A DNA stretch of 64,000 nt from Zygnema circumcarinatum (Eukaryota > Streptophyta > Zygnematophyceae > Zygnematales > Zygnemataceae): contig CM074818.1 in assembly GCA_037447605.1 (NCBI GenBank), positions 51,714-115,713 on the forward strand, given 5' to 3'. Numbering within the stretch: the stretch's first letter is position 1; each line of letters opens with the position of its first letter. Below, piece after piece: positions 23,539 to 35,329 of this stretch. A program made the translations under genes and the position numbers. The notes under the pieces were generated by a model. The model had not been told where the DNA came from, did not search any database, and was given only the letters and a program-made list of their open reading frames with translations.

Positions 23539-25290
23539 TTCTTCCGCGTCGGATCTGTTCCCACTTCTGCAATACAAGATATTACCCAGCATGGATAGTG
23601 AGGTGGGAGAATGGCTCTCTCTCAACTCTCCCTCTCTCCCTCTCTCTCGCTCCCACTTACTCCCCTGCCGTTCTCTCCCTCCGTCTCTCACTCTCCCTTC
23701 CTCCCACTTCCTTCTCTCTTCCTCACTGAAACATCGGATTCATTCATTCATTTCCTTTTCCTTCCACGATTCAACTCACTCTTTTTATTTCTTCTTAACC
23801 TCCTCTCTTCCTTCGATTACTTTCAATCTGCTCGTCGGTCAGTTTTGCTTTTGGACGAAGCGGGGCTCACCCAAGCAAGGCGGGCATGGAGCCCTTTTTA
23901 GCAGTACCGTTTGTTAGAGACGCTCGCCGCCTCAACCTTTGTACTAACTCTGGGTTTCGATGCGCCACGATGACGACTGCTACGAAAAGCAGCGCCATTC
24001 TTGCAATGTGGGGCCTTTAATATATAAACTAAAATAATTATATATTTAATATATTCAATAAGTCCTTCAGTAATCCCCAAGGGAAAGGAAATAAACGAGC
24101 ACGTGGGTCAGCCAGCAGTGAGAACTGTGTTCAACAATAATTTAAAGAGGACCTGCACACGCCTTTTATGCTTTCTCTCATTTTTCCTACCGCTGCCATC
24201 TGTTTCCTTCCTTCAGCCTCACACTCTACTCGCTCTCCCTTTCTTCCCCCTCTCCCACTTCCTTCCCCTCTCCCTCCCTCTCCCTCTCCGTCTTTCCCTC
24301 TCTCCCTCTCTCCCTCTCCCTCCTCTCCCTCTCCCTCTCCAGCTTTCTCCCTCTCCCTCTCCTTCTCGCCAGCTCTCCCTCCCCCCGACGCGGTGACGGC
24401 CACGGCGGCAGCGTCGCACATGCCAACACTTTGTCGGTAGCGCTCGTCGGCATCCGCGAGCCTTCTCTCCGCCTCCCCCGACGGCCCTCCCGGCCGGCCC
24501 TTGCCACGTGTTCCAGCGTCAGCACGCGCCACGTGGCACTCACATGGCGGCGGCAGAAGGTGCGAGGCGGCCGACGGAGCGGGATTTCCAATCAGAGGGT
24601 GCCACGTGGAACTGACGCGATCTATGACGTATTTTCTCTGAGCGTACAGAACACGGGAAAACACGGAACCCCGTAATGGTGGAGAAACTGAACGGGTTCA
24701 CGCGAAACTGCCTCCATGGAGAGCGGTGGCCGGAAGGTCCGTAGCGGGAAACCACGCGGGTCCTCGGAAGGGCTGTGAAGGGGCCGTGAGGGGCGACAGC
24801 ATGACACGGTGCACGCACACGCCATATTCGTTCAGAGCATGGGCGAGTTCGGCGTGGCTTTCTTACGAAGTGCTCTATGGGCATAATTAAGGAAATAACA
24901 AACGAGAAGAGCGGATTGCTGGAGCCTACCTCCATGTCCTACCTGCCCTGCCCTGCCTACACTACCACCGTACCGGGCTGCCCGCAGGGCCCCTTCGTCC
25001 CTTTGCGAGGAGGCCTCTGGCGAGCGTCCATCTTCTGCTGCCGCCTGGCAGCGCCGCCTTTACAGAACCTGCTTGCGAATAGCTGCCGTGCCAAACCTAC
25101 CTCCTAATCAAAAGCTATTCGATTGCCAACGCGTGGCTTGCGTTGACGGAACTGAGAGCAGAGACAAGGAAAAGAGGAACAGTGGGGCGCGTGTGACCTT
25201 CGGAGCGACCAGGAGACAGACAATGGAGCGGAGGGGAAAGGTGGGGATTATGTCGAGTGAGCGGGGGGAAGTGCTCTGAGGTTGTGGGGG
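23539..25290. promoter_or_regulatory. Upstream region of the C2-like gene with CACGTG boxes
   Basis: CACGTG cores at about 24100, 24505, 24530 and 24603 lie 560-1070 bp upstream of the minus-strand C2-like start and downstream of the histidine kinase stop. Long CT/GA tracts (23600-23720, 24230-24390) account for the long open frames here. No exon was recognised. Confidence 0.4.
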
Positions 25291-28200
25291 TTAGGGGCTC
25301 AGCAGCTTCTTCTCTGCGGCGAGGCGGAGAATTTCCTGGAGCTTGCTTGTGTTCAGCGGCTTCGGTATGTAGGCGTCCATGCCCGCGGCGATGCACTTTT
25401 GGCCGTCTCCCATCATCGCGTGCGCTGTCATCTGCATGGCATGGACACATGGTATGCTGACGTCACTCTCATTGATTCCTCTAGCTTACATGCCTAAGGT
25501 TACGCTCGTTTGTTAACCACGCTAGCTTGTTTGACTAAACTGAGAATCTAGTCAGAATGTGCTAGGATTGGAGGTGAAGTTGTATGCCCACAAAGCACAC
25601 CAACTGACTGAGTTGTGAACAAAGGGGCCTTACAGCGACAATAGGCGTTCTCCTCCCCTCTGCCGCCTCCCGCTCACGAATTTTCAGAGTTGCTTCGAGA
25701 CCGTCCATGACGGGCATTTGCACCTGCACCCCGCAACATTGCATGAGGTCTCCAGCGGCAACGCAAATGCTAGATGGGTTGGCTATCTACCTGCCACTGC
25801 TGGAAAAGAAGGTAAACGAAGTTTTTACAGAGCATGGACTGCAAGCTCACAGGCAAGACATCTGTCTATATATCAGCTTCAAGATAAATTTGCGAAGACA
25901 AGTGGATCAGACACTAAGATGAAGGCAAAGGTAGAGGGAGGAGCGAGAGGGAAAAGTGATGCGCAAGTGATCAGATGAAATGGAATGCGACTTCAATCAA
26001 ACAAAGTGAAGACATATATGTGTAACCGCTATTGGTTAGGGAGAGCTTACATCCATGAGAATGAGGTCGAAGCTCTCCAGTCCATGCTTCTCTACTGCCT
26101 CCGCCCCTGTGGAGGCGAGCACTGTGGAGTGCCCCCACTTGTGCAGCAGCGTTAGGGCCACACGCTGGTTGATCACGTTGTCCTCCGCCACAAGGATGCG
26201 CAGCGTTCGGCACTTCTTCCCGACCTGGGGCAGCGGCGACACGTTCTGCGTCTGCCACACAGGAGGGAGAAAGATATGCAGAGTAGTAACATGTTCAGAA
26301 CATGGGGCAAAGCTGACTGATAAAAAGTGGTGCACAAACCTTTTAGCACATTCTGGAGGAATGAAATACCAAGAGAGGCAAGGAAGCGGGGATGAGGGTA
26401 CAAGAAGACGATGGAAAGCCCGGCTCACCTCCGTGGCGTCACCCAGCTGCAGCGCTAGGCGCACAGCTCGAAGCAAAAGCAGCCGCTTGACCGGCTTCTG
26501 TACGAACACATCCACTCCCAGCTCCTCTGTTCTGCTTTGCCAACCCATCAACCCACAATAATACCCACCTCCAACATTAGCTTCCCCCTAACCTGGCCGG
26601 ATCATCGTCACCAGCTAGCTACGGCAGGAGTAGAGGTTGTGATTTCATTCAAGAGCAGCAGCTACTCGAGCACAGCCACTCGAACAGTCGATCAGCCATG
26701 ACAGTTATCCCATACGCAATGGCGAAACTAGACAATGTGTACATTCGCGTGTACTAACTTTCGTTAAGTTAGACAAACATCAGCTGTACGGTCATTCGTA
26801 CAACCGATTGAGGCGGCCGTTGACCACGTAAGACCGTCCAATCCAGCCGTAGGACCGTACGGCTGCCCGGCCATTCTAAAAGCGTTTTATAAAACGGCTT
26901 GACTTGTAGAATTTTACACTGCGTTCTAATTGTCATCCCTAGTTAGGAGTGAAGAATCCTGCCTGTTTAAACAGACGGATTTGCATCTAAGCGCTACCGC
27001 CTGCCACTTCGCTCTATCCAATCCCAAAAATGTGCCTTCCGTCGGAGCGTGTCTTACACCGTGGTGCAAATTAGTTCATTTTACGCAACCAGTCCACGTG
27101 GCGGTCCAGCAATTCCAGTCGAAACGTGACTGTAACATGTGAACTGATGCACGGAGTTCAAATGTTCGACAGAAACGAGCTCTACATCTGTATGGAAAGA
27201 GACGTCAGCAACTGGCTGACGGCATGACTTAGACCCTGTCTAATCCCAATCGTATAGGGTAAGCGATATCATGAGCATTGTTTGATTGGAAAACACCAAG
27301 CACTATTTATGTCACTTTCCTGCTCCTTCAAACGAATCACTGATCTAAATCTCTGCCAGAATGAATTTCTTGTCCGAATGTCCACCACCTGCCCAGAACT
27401 GGAATCCATAACTGTTGCTTGTAGTTTTTTTTTTCTCCGAGCCCAAAGTAGTCAGACATTTGGCCCTCACCTGATGCCATCAGAAGGAGCAGCTGACGTC
27501 AGCAGCAGCACCGGTAACGACCAGCCCGGCTCCAATGGACGGTCTGCAGTCGCAAGCGATTGGTTTCTGCTCCTTAGCCTCATCTCCTCCTGCTCCTCCT
27601 CTCCCTCCCCAATGCTCCCTACTCTCCGCCGAAACTGCGCCTTCTCTGATTCAGGTGAAGGAGGGCAGGGGGGCGGTAAGGGCACAGCTGAAGTTGACGG
27701 ATTCCCTGTGCTCCTATGAAACCTGCTGTTGGTAGCGCCACCCGACAGGTGGGTCTGCGCCTGCCCAATGTTGCCCATGTCTCTGAACTTGGAAGGGAGC
27801 TCAAGTTCTACTTCCGTCACTGGCAATTCTATCATATCTAGCCCTCCTCCGTCCTCCGTAAGCACTTTCTGCTTCCCCGCATTTGGATTACTGCGAGTGC
27901 GCTTGAGAAGGCGGGGCCGCTGTTGTAATAACTTCAATAATTCAGCACACCCCAGATTATTCGGACCTTCCGTTGGAAGATGCAAGTCTAGTAGCATCAG
28001 CTGGAAAGGCTGCCCTTCATTGGCAGCAAATTCAAGCTTCTTAACTGCTTCACGCCCGCTTTCTGCCTCCTCCGGCTTCAGCCCCCATCTCTGCATGCTC
28101 CATCCCCACAGAACATCTTATAGTCTGACCTGCAATGCAGTGTTTTTTTGAGTCCATGAAAGGGTACAAGCCAACAACACCAATCCATCTCCAGCAAACC

Positions 28201-31200
28201 CAAACGTAAAGGTCAAACTAGGACGGTTTCCTTACTGCGGCTAACTCGTACACAAACTTCATTTCTGCAGATTAGGCTTTCCCTTTTCGACCATCTAAAC
28301 AATCCCTGGGTTCCGAAAACACAGCTACCGTAACAGCGAGTAGACGATAGACAAAAGCACACCTGCAGAAGGTCCCGAACGGAAGACCTGCCAGCTGCAC
28401 TTGCGTCGACTATAAGCGCTCTCACATCGCGGAGAGAAGCCATGAGAGAAGGGGCCAAGATGCCCTTGGGAGAGGGCTGGATGGGAGGGAGCATGAGCTC
28501 CGCCGTGAAGGAGAAGGTGGACCCCCTCCCCTCGTCAGAGTCCACCCACATGCGGCCCCCCATGGCGTTGGCCAGCTTGGAGGATATGACTAAACCCAAC
28601 CCTGTGAAAACAGACAAACATGACCAAGTTGTCATATGATAGTGGCTAACAATGTGTTTTGTTCAAGTTCAGACAGATCCCATCAGTCTGCTTTTGGCAA
28701 TGGATACGATTACTGTCAGAGGAATAGTCGTTCTCGTCCTCTTTTTTTTCCCTGTTAGCTTTCACCTACACTTCGTCGCATCAAACCTTGCTGCTGAATT
28801 TAGGGAGCGGGAAATCAAGCACTAGAAGTCGCGGCATCTTTTCAAAGAGGTTCAATATAGCCCTTGTTAGAGCGTTCCGGGTTGAGTTCGTACCTGTGCC
28901 CCCATAGACCCTGCACCTCCCACCCTGCCCGCTATTACACGGAATACTAGATGGCCAGCATATCCTTCAAACAAGTGCTATCAAAGGTTTCATGGGTTCT
29001 GGAAAACACGTTCACAACTTAATCGTAGAAAGGAAACAGAGGGTGCATAACTAAAACGCAAGAAAACGCAATGATGTACCTTGCCTGATGCAACTTCAAG
29101 CAGCTAGAGGAATTGCTCAAAAAATGGTCCATGCTACATGGAAACAAGTAGCAGTTTCCGCAAGAGAGAGAAAGAGGGCTCCCAAAGAAAGGCTTACAGT
29201 GACTGTGGCAAGGAGATGTCATCTCCTAGAGGCGCTAAGCTAAAAACACGATGAACCCCACTGCCAAGCATACTGAAACACACTATACAAGTTCGAGCAC
29301 TCAATGAAAGGCAAGCACAGTCTCCATGATGGGAGACAATGTCAGATGTAGTCATACCGCGTGGTTGACAAGTCCACCTGCGAGAATGCTTGAAACAGGA
29401 GAGACTGCTTGCTCTTCGGAATGCCAATGCCTGCAAGACCTCTCCATTCCCACCTCGTCCCATAAGGAATGAAACTCTTATGAAACCTTCTGTAATCACA
29501 AACGTGTAACTCTGCTAATCTGAGATCCATAAAGCCATCAGTCAACGTCTTGATGCACACAGACAGAGATAAGCGCCCCATGGAAGGGCAAGCTTGAGCC
29601 TTCTCTATTCATGCGGGGCTGTTGGGCTGTACCTGTATCGACCACAGAGAAGAGAAGCTCCAAACTTCCCGGTCGGACCTCTCCATTCACAGATGCTTCC
29701 AGCACCACCTGACCCTTCTCTGTGAATTTGATGCTGTTCCCTGACGAAGAACACGAGGAAAAGAGCGCGCTGTTGGTCTCACACCACAAGCCTTCAGCTT
29801 GTATACCGTTCAGACCGACCAGGAATATTAAGTTTTTCGAACTCCCGCAATCAGGAAGGAAGATGAGCTACCGGCTGCCCTAAAGTTTATGTCTCTCGCA
29901 CATGGTTTGCCCCACCTTAGAGGAGGACACATGTGCAACAGACCTCTTCATGGGTGCGTACCGATGAGGTTGATGAAGATTTGGAAGAGCCGTCCTGGGT
30001 CGCCCACCAACACTTCAGGAATGTCGTCCGATGCGCGGCAGACGAGCTCTAAACCCTTTTTGTGAGCGCGAGCTGCAAGAACAGAGATGGCATGCTCCAT
30101 CTGCACAGCTCCGTGCTCATAATGAGCACGAAAGAGAAGGAAAGGCGACGATGATGGTTTGCTCCACACTTCTGGGTTGGCCTTAGACTGCGGCTTTGGT
30201 ACAGTTGCTTTGATAGCAGAGCAACTGCTGCGATTCGTCTCCTGTCTGATGAGTATGGTATGATTGGAAGAGCACGGAGGCAGAGGCAGTTACCTGGTCA
30301 TGCAGCGAGAACTCAATGCTCTCCATGTTCAGCTTGCCCGCCTCAATCTTGCTGAAGTCCAAGATGTCAGTGATGAGTCGCAGCAGATGCTTGGCTGAAA
30401 ACAGAGACTGTCCACCCTCCCTCCCCACCCAGCAGAGCCGCAATTCAAATGAGAGCCAACGAACAGGACCCGATTGGCATCTAATGCAAACACGAAAACA
30501 GACTCCAAGTTCCATGAAAGTGGAAAGTTTCACCTACAAGTTCAAGATATTCCTGCTGTTCGGGAGTGGTGACTGTGTCGAGACAAAGCTCCGTGCAGTT
30601 TATGACTCCGTTCAATGGTGTGCGGATTTCATGGCTCATGTTGGCCAGCCATTCGGACTTCATGCGGTCGGCTGCAACCGCTGCGCTTCTTGCTACCTCC
30701 AGGTCTGCCTCCATCTTCTTCCTCTCCTGCACCTCCGTCGCCAAAACTTCATTTGCGCGGGCAAGCTCGCGGGTGCGTTCAAACACCTGCTCACATGTGA
30801 GAGAGGGGAGGGGAGAAATGTTTTAACGCGGAGGGAGGGGTGACGGTTGGAGAGGGGAGCAAGGAATGGTGTTGACTGCGCTTGTCGACAGGTCTCACAA
30901 ATGGGGTCAAAGCCCCATATCCCGGCATAGCAAGCACATTGAAAGATTCAGATATCTTTTCTAGTCTTGGATCTGAGCTGCCGATAACATGTGTTAAGTG
31001 AAGCACAGGGCATGAATTATCTACCCTCTGCAACGATTTGATAGGCTGTTTGGGGAAGGAGAGGAGGAGCAGGGGAGTTGAGACCCCAGAGGGAAAGCCA
31101 AGAGCGACAGGAAAAACAACCACGAAATCTTACACAGTAAACAAAACAATCTTTTGATATGATGAACAAGCTTGTGAGCCCAACCTTAGCCTCCAACGTG

Positions 31201-34200
31201 ATGTATGCCGCGGACAACTGGTCCGCCATGGAATTGAACGTGTGCCGGAGAGAATCGATCTCGTCCTCCCATACACGATGCCGCCGATTTCGAGGAGCCG
31301 CCATGTCCCCTCTTGCCAGAGCCGCCGCAATCTTTCCAAGCTCTACAATCGGTGCAGTAAATACCTGCAGTGTTCCTAGCCTTCCAGATGAATGGAATTC
31401 ATACATACATGCTTGCACATGCATACAGACATAGATAGCTACCTTGGTAGCAGAGTGCAAATATACAGATACGCTTGCATACTTTTCGAGCGTCTGCTCT
31501 TTGCCAATGCGTGCCTTTAGGGAGCACCACTGCACTTATTTTCGTAGGTTATCCAGACAATGACTTCAAGTTACACACACGTAAACTGTCCGCTGTCTCA
31601 GGCAGTCACTTTGTGAGGTAGAGCGAGTGGATATGCAGCGGATTCTCACCCGAGCTAACACCCAGGATGCCAAGAGACCCAACAGCAGGACGCACACGAT
31701 GGCGATCACAATCACAGTCTGCAGCTGATTCACAGGTCGGTACGCTTCCGCCCTGTCCTCTTGAGCCGATAGACCTGCAAGTACAGAGCCGCATCAGAAC
31801 CCGACCAATGCAGTTCGCTAGCATGCCCCTTCACGAACAGACACTTAAAACAAAGTTTTGAGCCTTGCAAGCTGAAATTGCCGCACAGCGTCTCACCCCA
31901 ATTGAGGTAGCCCACAGGGGTGTATGCAGCTGCCACCCATACTCCTCGGTAGTCTCTGGCCACAGTGAATCCCGTCTGATTCTGCACAGCGAGAGAGACT
32001 GCTCCTTCGGGGTCCGGTCTTGCTGTACTTGAACTGAGGCCGGGGGGCAGCAGGAAGCGGTAGCTGTCAGTCTCGTTGGGAAGACTGTAGCCAATCACCA
32101 CCTTGCCAGAAGAGTCCAGTCCTGCATAGATCACAGTTGCTAAATCAGAAAGATGCAATCTGTAGAACAACAGAAGCCCTACCTCCAGCTTCCGGAGGAA
32201 AAATTTACAGGGACAAGCATACATCAACCATCCAAAATTGGCTGATGTGATTTATAGCACTCTGTGCCATTCCTCCCACGTGTTTTTGCTTGCTTGTACA
32301 AAGGCAAATCACATCAGCTGATTACTCAAAATGCCTGCCAAATGAATCGCGATTAAGAAGCAGGCTTCCTGCACAATCGTCGGTCGAAGAGTTACATATG
32401 GGCCGGCAGCCTGCAGCTCCTCGCTAGGATGTGTAGTGCATATTGAAACGAGGCACAGTGAATGAAGGGAGAACGGGGCTTGAGAGGGCACCCACCCAGA
32501 GTGGAGTTAAGCAGTTGGGCAAAAAACGTGGCGTTGATGACTGACAGTATAGTGCCCACCCGCGTGCCCTGAAGGAGCAATCCCCCAGCCAATCAAGAGC
32601 AGCCATTATACAACAGTGTTGAACGTGACTAACGCCCCTCCTCACTCCTCTTGATGGAGGAAGGATTACAGCTGGAGGAGTAAGATAGAGCCAACAGAAC
32701 AACGATACAAGCAGCGTTACAGCCGTTAAAGCAGGTAAGCGCGAGTCGAAGTGCTCACATTGGATAGGATAGGGCTGATGATGTCAGCCACTACACCAAC
32801 TTCAGCGCCATTTAAATGCGGAACACTGAAGACTGTCTTCGTGCGACTATTCAGATCGGTACTGTTCAGGTTCGTGCTTGGAACGATATATGCTGGTCCT
32901 GTGCTGAACAGGATAGAGCCCTGCCCCCGTTGGATGCAACGATTAAGGCAAATTATTTCGTGGCCACCACCCACGGTACAGTCAAAACTAGCTGCGGCAG
33001 CTTTTACCGCCATGCCAAACAAAAAGGGCACACAATCTCTCCGCAGAACACGTGTTCAGGGGAATACCCCTTCATTCCTAAGGCACACAGAGGAAAAAGT
33101 GATAGAAACGAGTGCTTTGCCTCCCTCACTTTTGTATCCACAGCCGAGGCCTGCAGGAACTCGGGCAAGGAAAACAGGGCAGCTTTCAGATCATGTTGGC
33201 CTGCTTCCAAGTCTGCCGCGGTGAGGCTGCCAGACAGGCTGTGCTGCTGCAGCAGTCTGACCACTATCACTCGCGAAGAAATGAGATCTGCTTTATCGCG
33301 CTCGCCGTTAATGTAATCTACCACCTGCTCATAGCAAAGGAATCGGAATCATACGAGCGTAGGAACGGTAAGCAAGAGGGAGCTTCTGAAGGAGCAATAC
33401 TGAGCATCCTGAATGAGTCAGCAACCCTGACGCAGAGTAAGAAACTTAACGATGAGAAACGACTTCGCAAGCAAACACGTCAGCCCTATCCTGAATACAT
33501 GAAATGCGAATTACATCTGATCGAATTGTATCGTGAAGTTTGCTGTACTTGCAAAGGCATCCGTCAAACAAGCATTCTCCCAAATAGTTTGAATCAAAGC
33601 TTATCAAAGCTTCGTCTCACTGCTGAAGGGTGACCCTGCCAGCTGGCGAGAAGCACCAGCTGTCGGAGCTCTACCTTGACAAACCCTAATCACCCTTATC
33701 TCGGACTTTTCGCCAGCACCAGCAATCTTCTTTCAATCATCCGGGTTTGCACGGAACTGTATTAATATAGGCATTCTGTTACAAAGGGCCGTGATCACGG
33801 AATGAAGACAAGGACAGAGGAGGAGGAGGAGGAGGAGGAAAAGAAAGAGGTGGAGCAGGAGGGTGCGGAACAAGGAGGGGACAAGCGACGAAGATGAGAG
33901 GGACCATAACAAGAAAAAATAGGCGAAAGGGAGAAGGCAAGAGGCCAAAGCAGCCGAGGAGAAATAGCGGACTCTGAAGAAGAAGAAGGAGAAGAGAAGG
34001 AAAAGAGGAAGGGCGATAGGCCTATGGTGGAGAAGAGTGCCTGCTGGGCGCGCAGGGAGGCGACGGTGGTGAGGCGCAGCTGGATGGCTCCACGCAGCTC
34101 GTTGTTGCAGCGCAGCCAGAGCACGATGGCCAGCACGCCCGAGGCTAGCAGCACCAGCGTGCTCACGAACAGCGTCAGCTTCAGCCACAGCGACGCGCCC

Positions 34201-34409
34201 AGCTGCCGCATCAGCCGCACCCACCGCCGCCTCCGCCGTCCGCCACCTCCTCCTCCCTCCGCCTCCGCCTCTTCGCGCAGCACCGCTACCACCTGCTCGC
34301 GCGTCTGCAACGCCTGCAGCTCCGCCTCCTGCGCTCCGTTGGCCGTGCGCCCGTCACGCTCGTCGCCATGGCCGCCGCTTCGCAGCAAATTATCGAACGC
34401 ATCTCCCAT
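25291..34409 (-). CDS. Membrane hybrid histidine kinase with HAMP and two receiver domains
   Basis: Two-component sensor that would autophosphorylate on His and pass phosphate to receiver Asp residues, then to phosphotransfer proteins. Exons in transcription order: 34409-34041, 33324-33130, 32920-32759, 32568-32496, 32121-31897, 31774-31650, 31364-31185, 30786-30534, 30394-30294, 30100-29962, 29740-29633, 29430-29358, 28910-28894, 28601-28363, 28090-27471, 26531-26429, 26251-26051, 25723-25634, 25431-25291; all phases fit, 1137 residues. Order: membrane segment 74-99; extracytoplasmic sensor about 100-358, Cache-like in pattern but not assigned; membrane segment about 360-382; HAMP 384-443; HisKA with SHEIRTP (His495); ATPase with [29 protein letters not shown] and YGGTGLGL; receiver 1 with phospho-Asp about 788; receiver 2 with VAEDN, Asp1061 ([13 protein letters not shown]) and Lys1115. 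No CHASE domain or ethylene-binding segments. Exon 1 uses a GC donor. Confidence 0.9.
26775..26875. repeat. TACGG-palindrome repeat, copy 2 (histidine kinase intron)
   Basis: Within the intron between the exons ending at 27471 and starting at 26531: CTGTACGGTCATTCGTACAA (about 26783) and GGACCGTACGGCTGCCC (about 26851) resemble the clusters near 15.7, 35.0 and 57.1 kb. Confidence 0.4.
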
Positions 34410-35329
34410 GGCCGCCGTTGGGTCCGCTCTGACATGCGTTTCCTGCACTGCTGCTGCCCTGGGGGAGAGGGCGAGGGAGAGTTCCGAATTCGGTTCAGAG
34501 TGAGAGAGAGGAAGAGTGGCTGATCAGTACTCAAGGCGAGCCATGGTCTGTCTGCTGCTGCTGCTGCTGGTCCGTCAGCAGACTCTGCGAGCACCAGCAG
34601 CAGCATGCAGCGCGGCCATGGCGGCCATGGCGGGCGGGTGCAGGCAGGCAGCGAGCGGGCAGTGGCGGGCCCAGAGAGCGACACGTGGCGAGTGCTGCCT
34701 CCCGGAGGAGCGAGCATCCGCTACAAGCGTGTCCCGCTGGTGCTCCATCGCGGCCGTACTGGCTGTAGCTCCGCACTTCCTCCTCGCTACAGCCCCAGCC
34801 CGTCGCGCAGCGCCTCTGGCGTGTCGGTGGCGGGCGGCTGTAGCGGAGTCTTGCACGGGCGGCCGCGTCAGGACGAGCACCGACCTGGCCCCCGCGGCGG
34901 AAAAACTGGGGAACGTACAATGTTCGTACGATGCCATCTGCGACCGTACAGCGGCGGCCACAACGGGCGGCAGAGCTGTGCCGACCCCGCCAAGTGCCAC
35001 GTGGCGCTCTCTCACTGCGTGCACATGCGCGGGCCGGATGACGTGGCACGAGTGCACTAACGCGCGCAACGAGCACTTGCCACGTGTCACCCGCCACTGC
35101 CTCTGTCCGTGGGGGAACTGAGATCGCAACTGAGGGATGGAGCCGGACGAGGGGGACGGACGTGGAGGCCGTACATGCTAGAATGGCCGTACGGGCTATA
35201 TGGCGTACGGCTGCAGGGGCAGGGGGAGGGGCAGGGGGCGGGCGTTAGGGCTAAGGGCCGCCGCCGCCGCCGTCTCTTTCCCGCAGGGAGGGGAGGGGAG
35301 GGGAGGGGAGGGGAGGGGAGGGCTTCGCT
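34410..35329. promoter_or_regulatory. Divergent promoter between the histidine kinase and NAR1
   Basis: 920 bp between start codons. Contains CTG repeats (34553-34570), CACGTG cores at 34682, 34998 and 35081 and an ACGTGG at 35041, TACGG palindromes (34912-34955 and 35168-35216) and a GGGGA pentamer array (35285-35322) directly before the NAR1 start. CACGTG boxes are known bZIP/bHLH targets; use here is inferred. Confidence 0.5.
34912..35216. repeat. TACGG-palindrome repeat, copy 3
   Basis: GTTCGTACGATGCC and GACCGTACAGCGG (about 34922-34955) and GGCCGTACATGC, GGCCGTACGGGC and GGCGTACGGCTGC (about 35167-35217) in the histidine kinase/NAR1 divergent promoter. Confidence 0.4.

Noticed and set aside
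24131-24664. Overlapping Arg/Glu- and Pro/Ser-rich open frames on both strands
   Set aside because: Generated by CTCCCT/GAGGGA tracts; no conserved motif.
27282-28151. Plus-strand frames of about 140 codons
   Set aside because: Antisense shadows of histidine kinase exon 15 (receiver 1).
33112-33633. 173-codon plus-strand frame
   Set aside because: It is antisense to histidine kinase sensor exon 2 and its introns and shows no family features.
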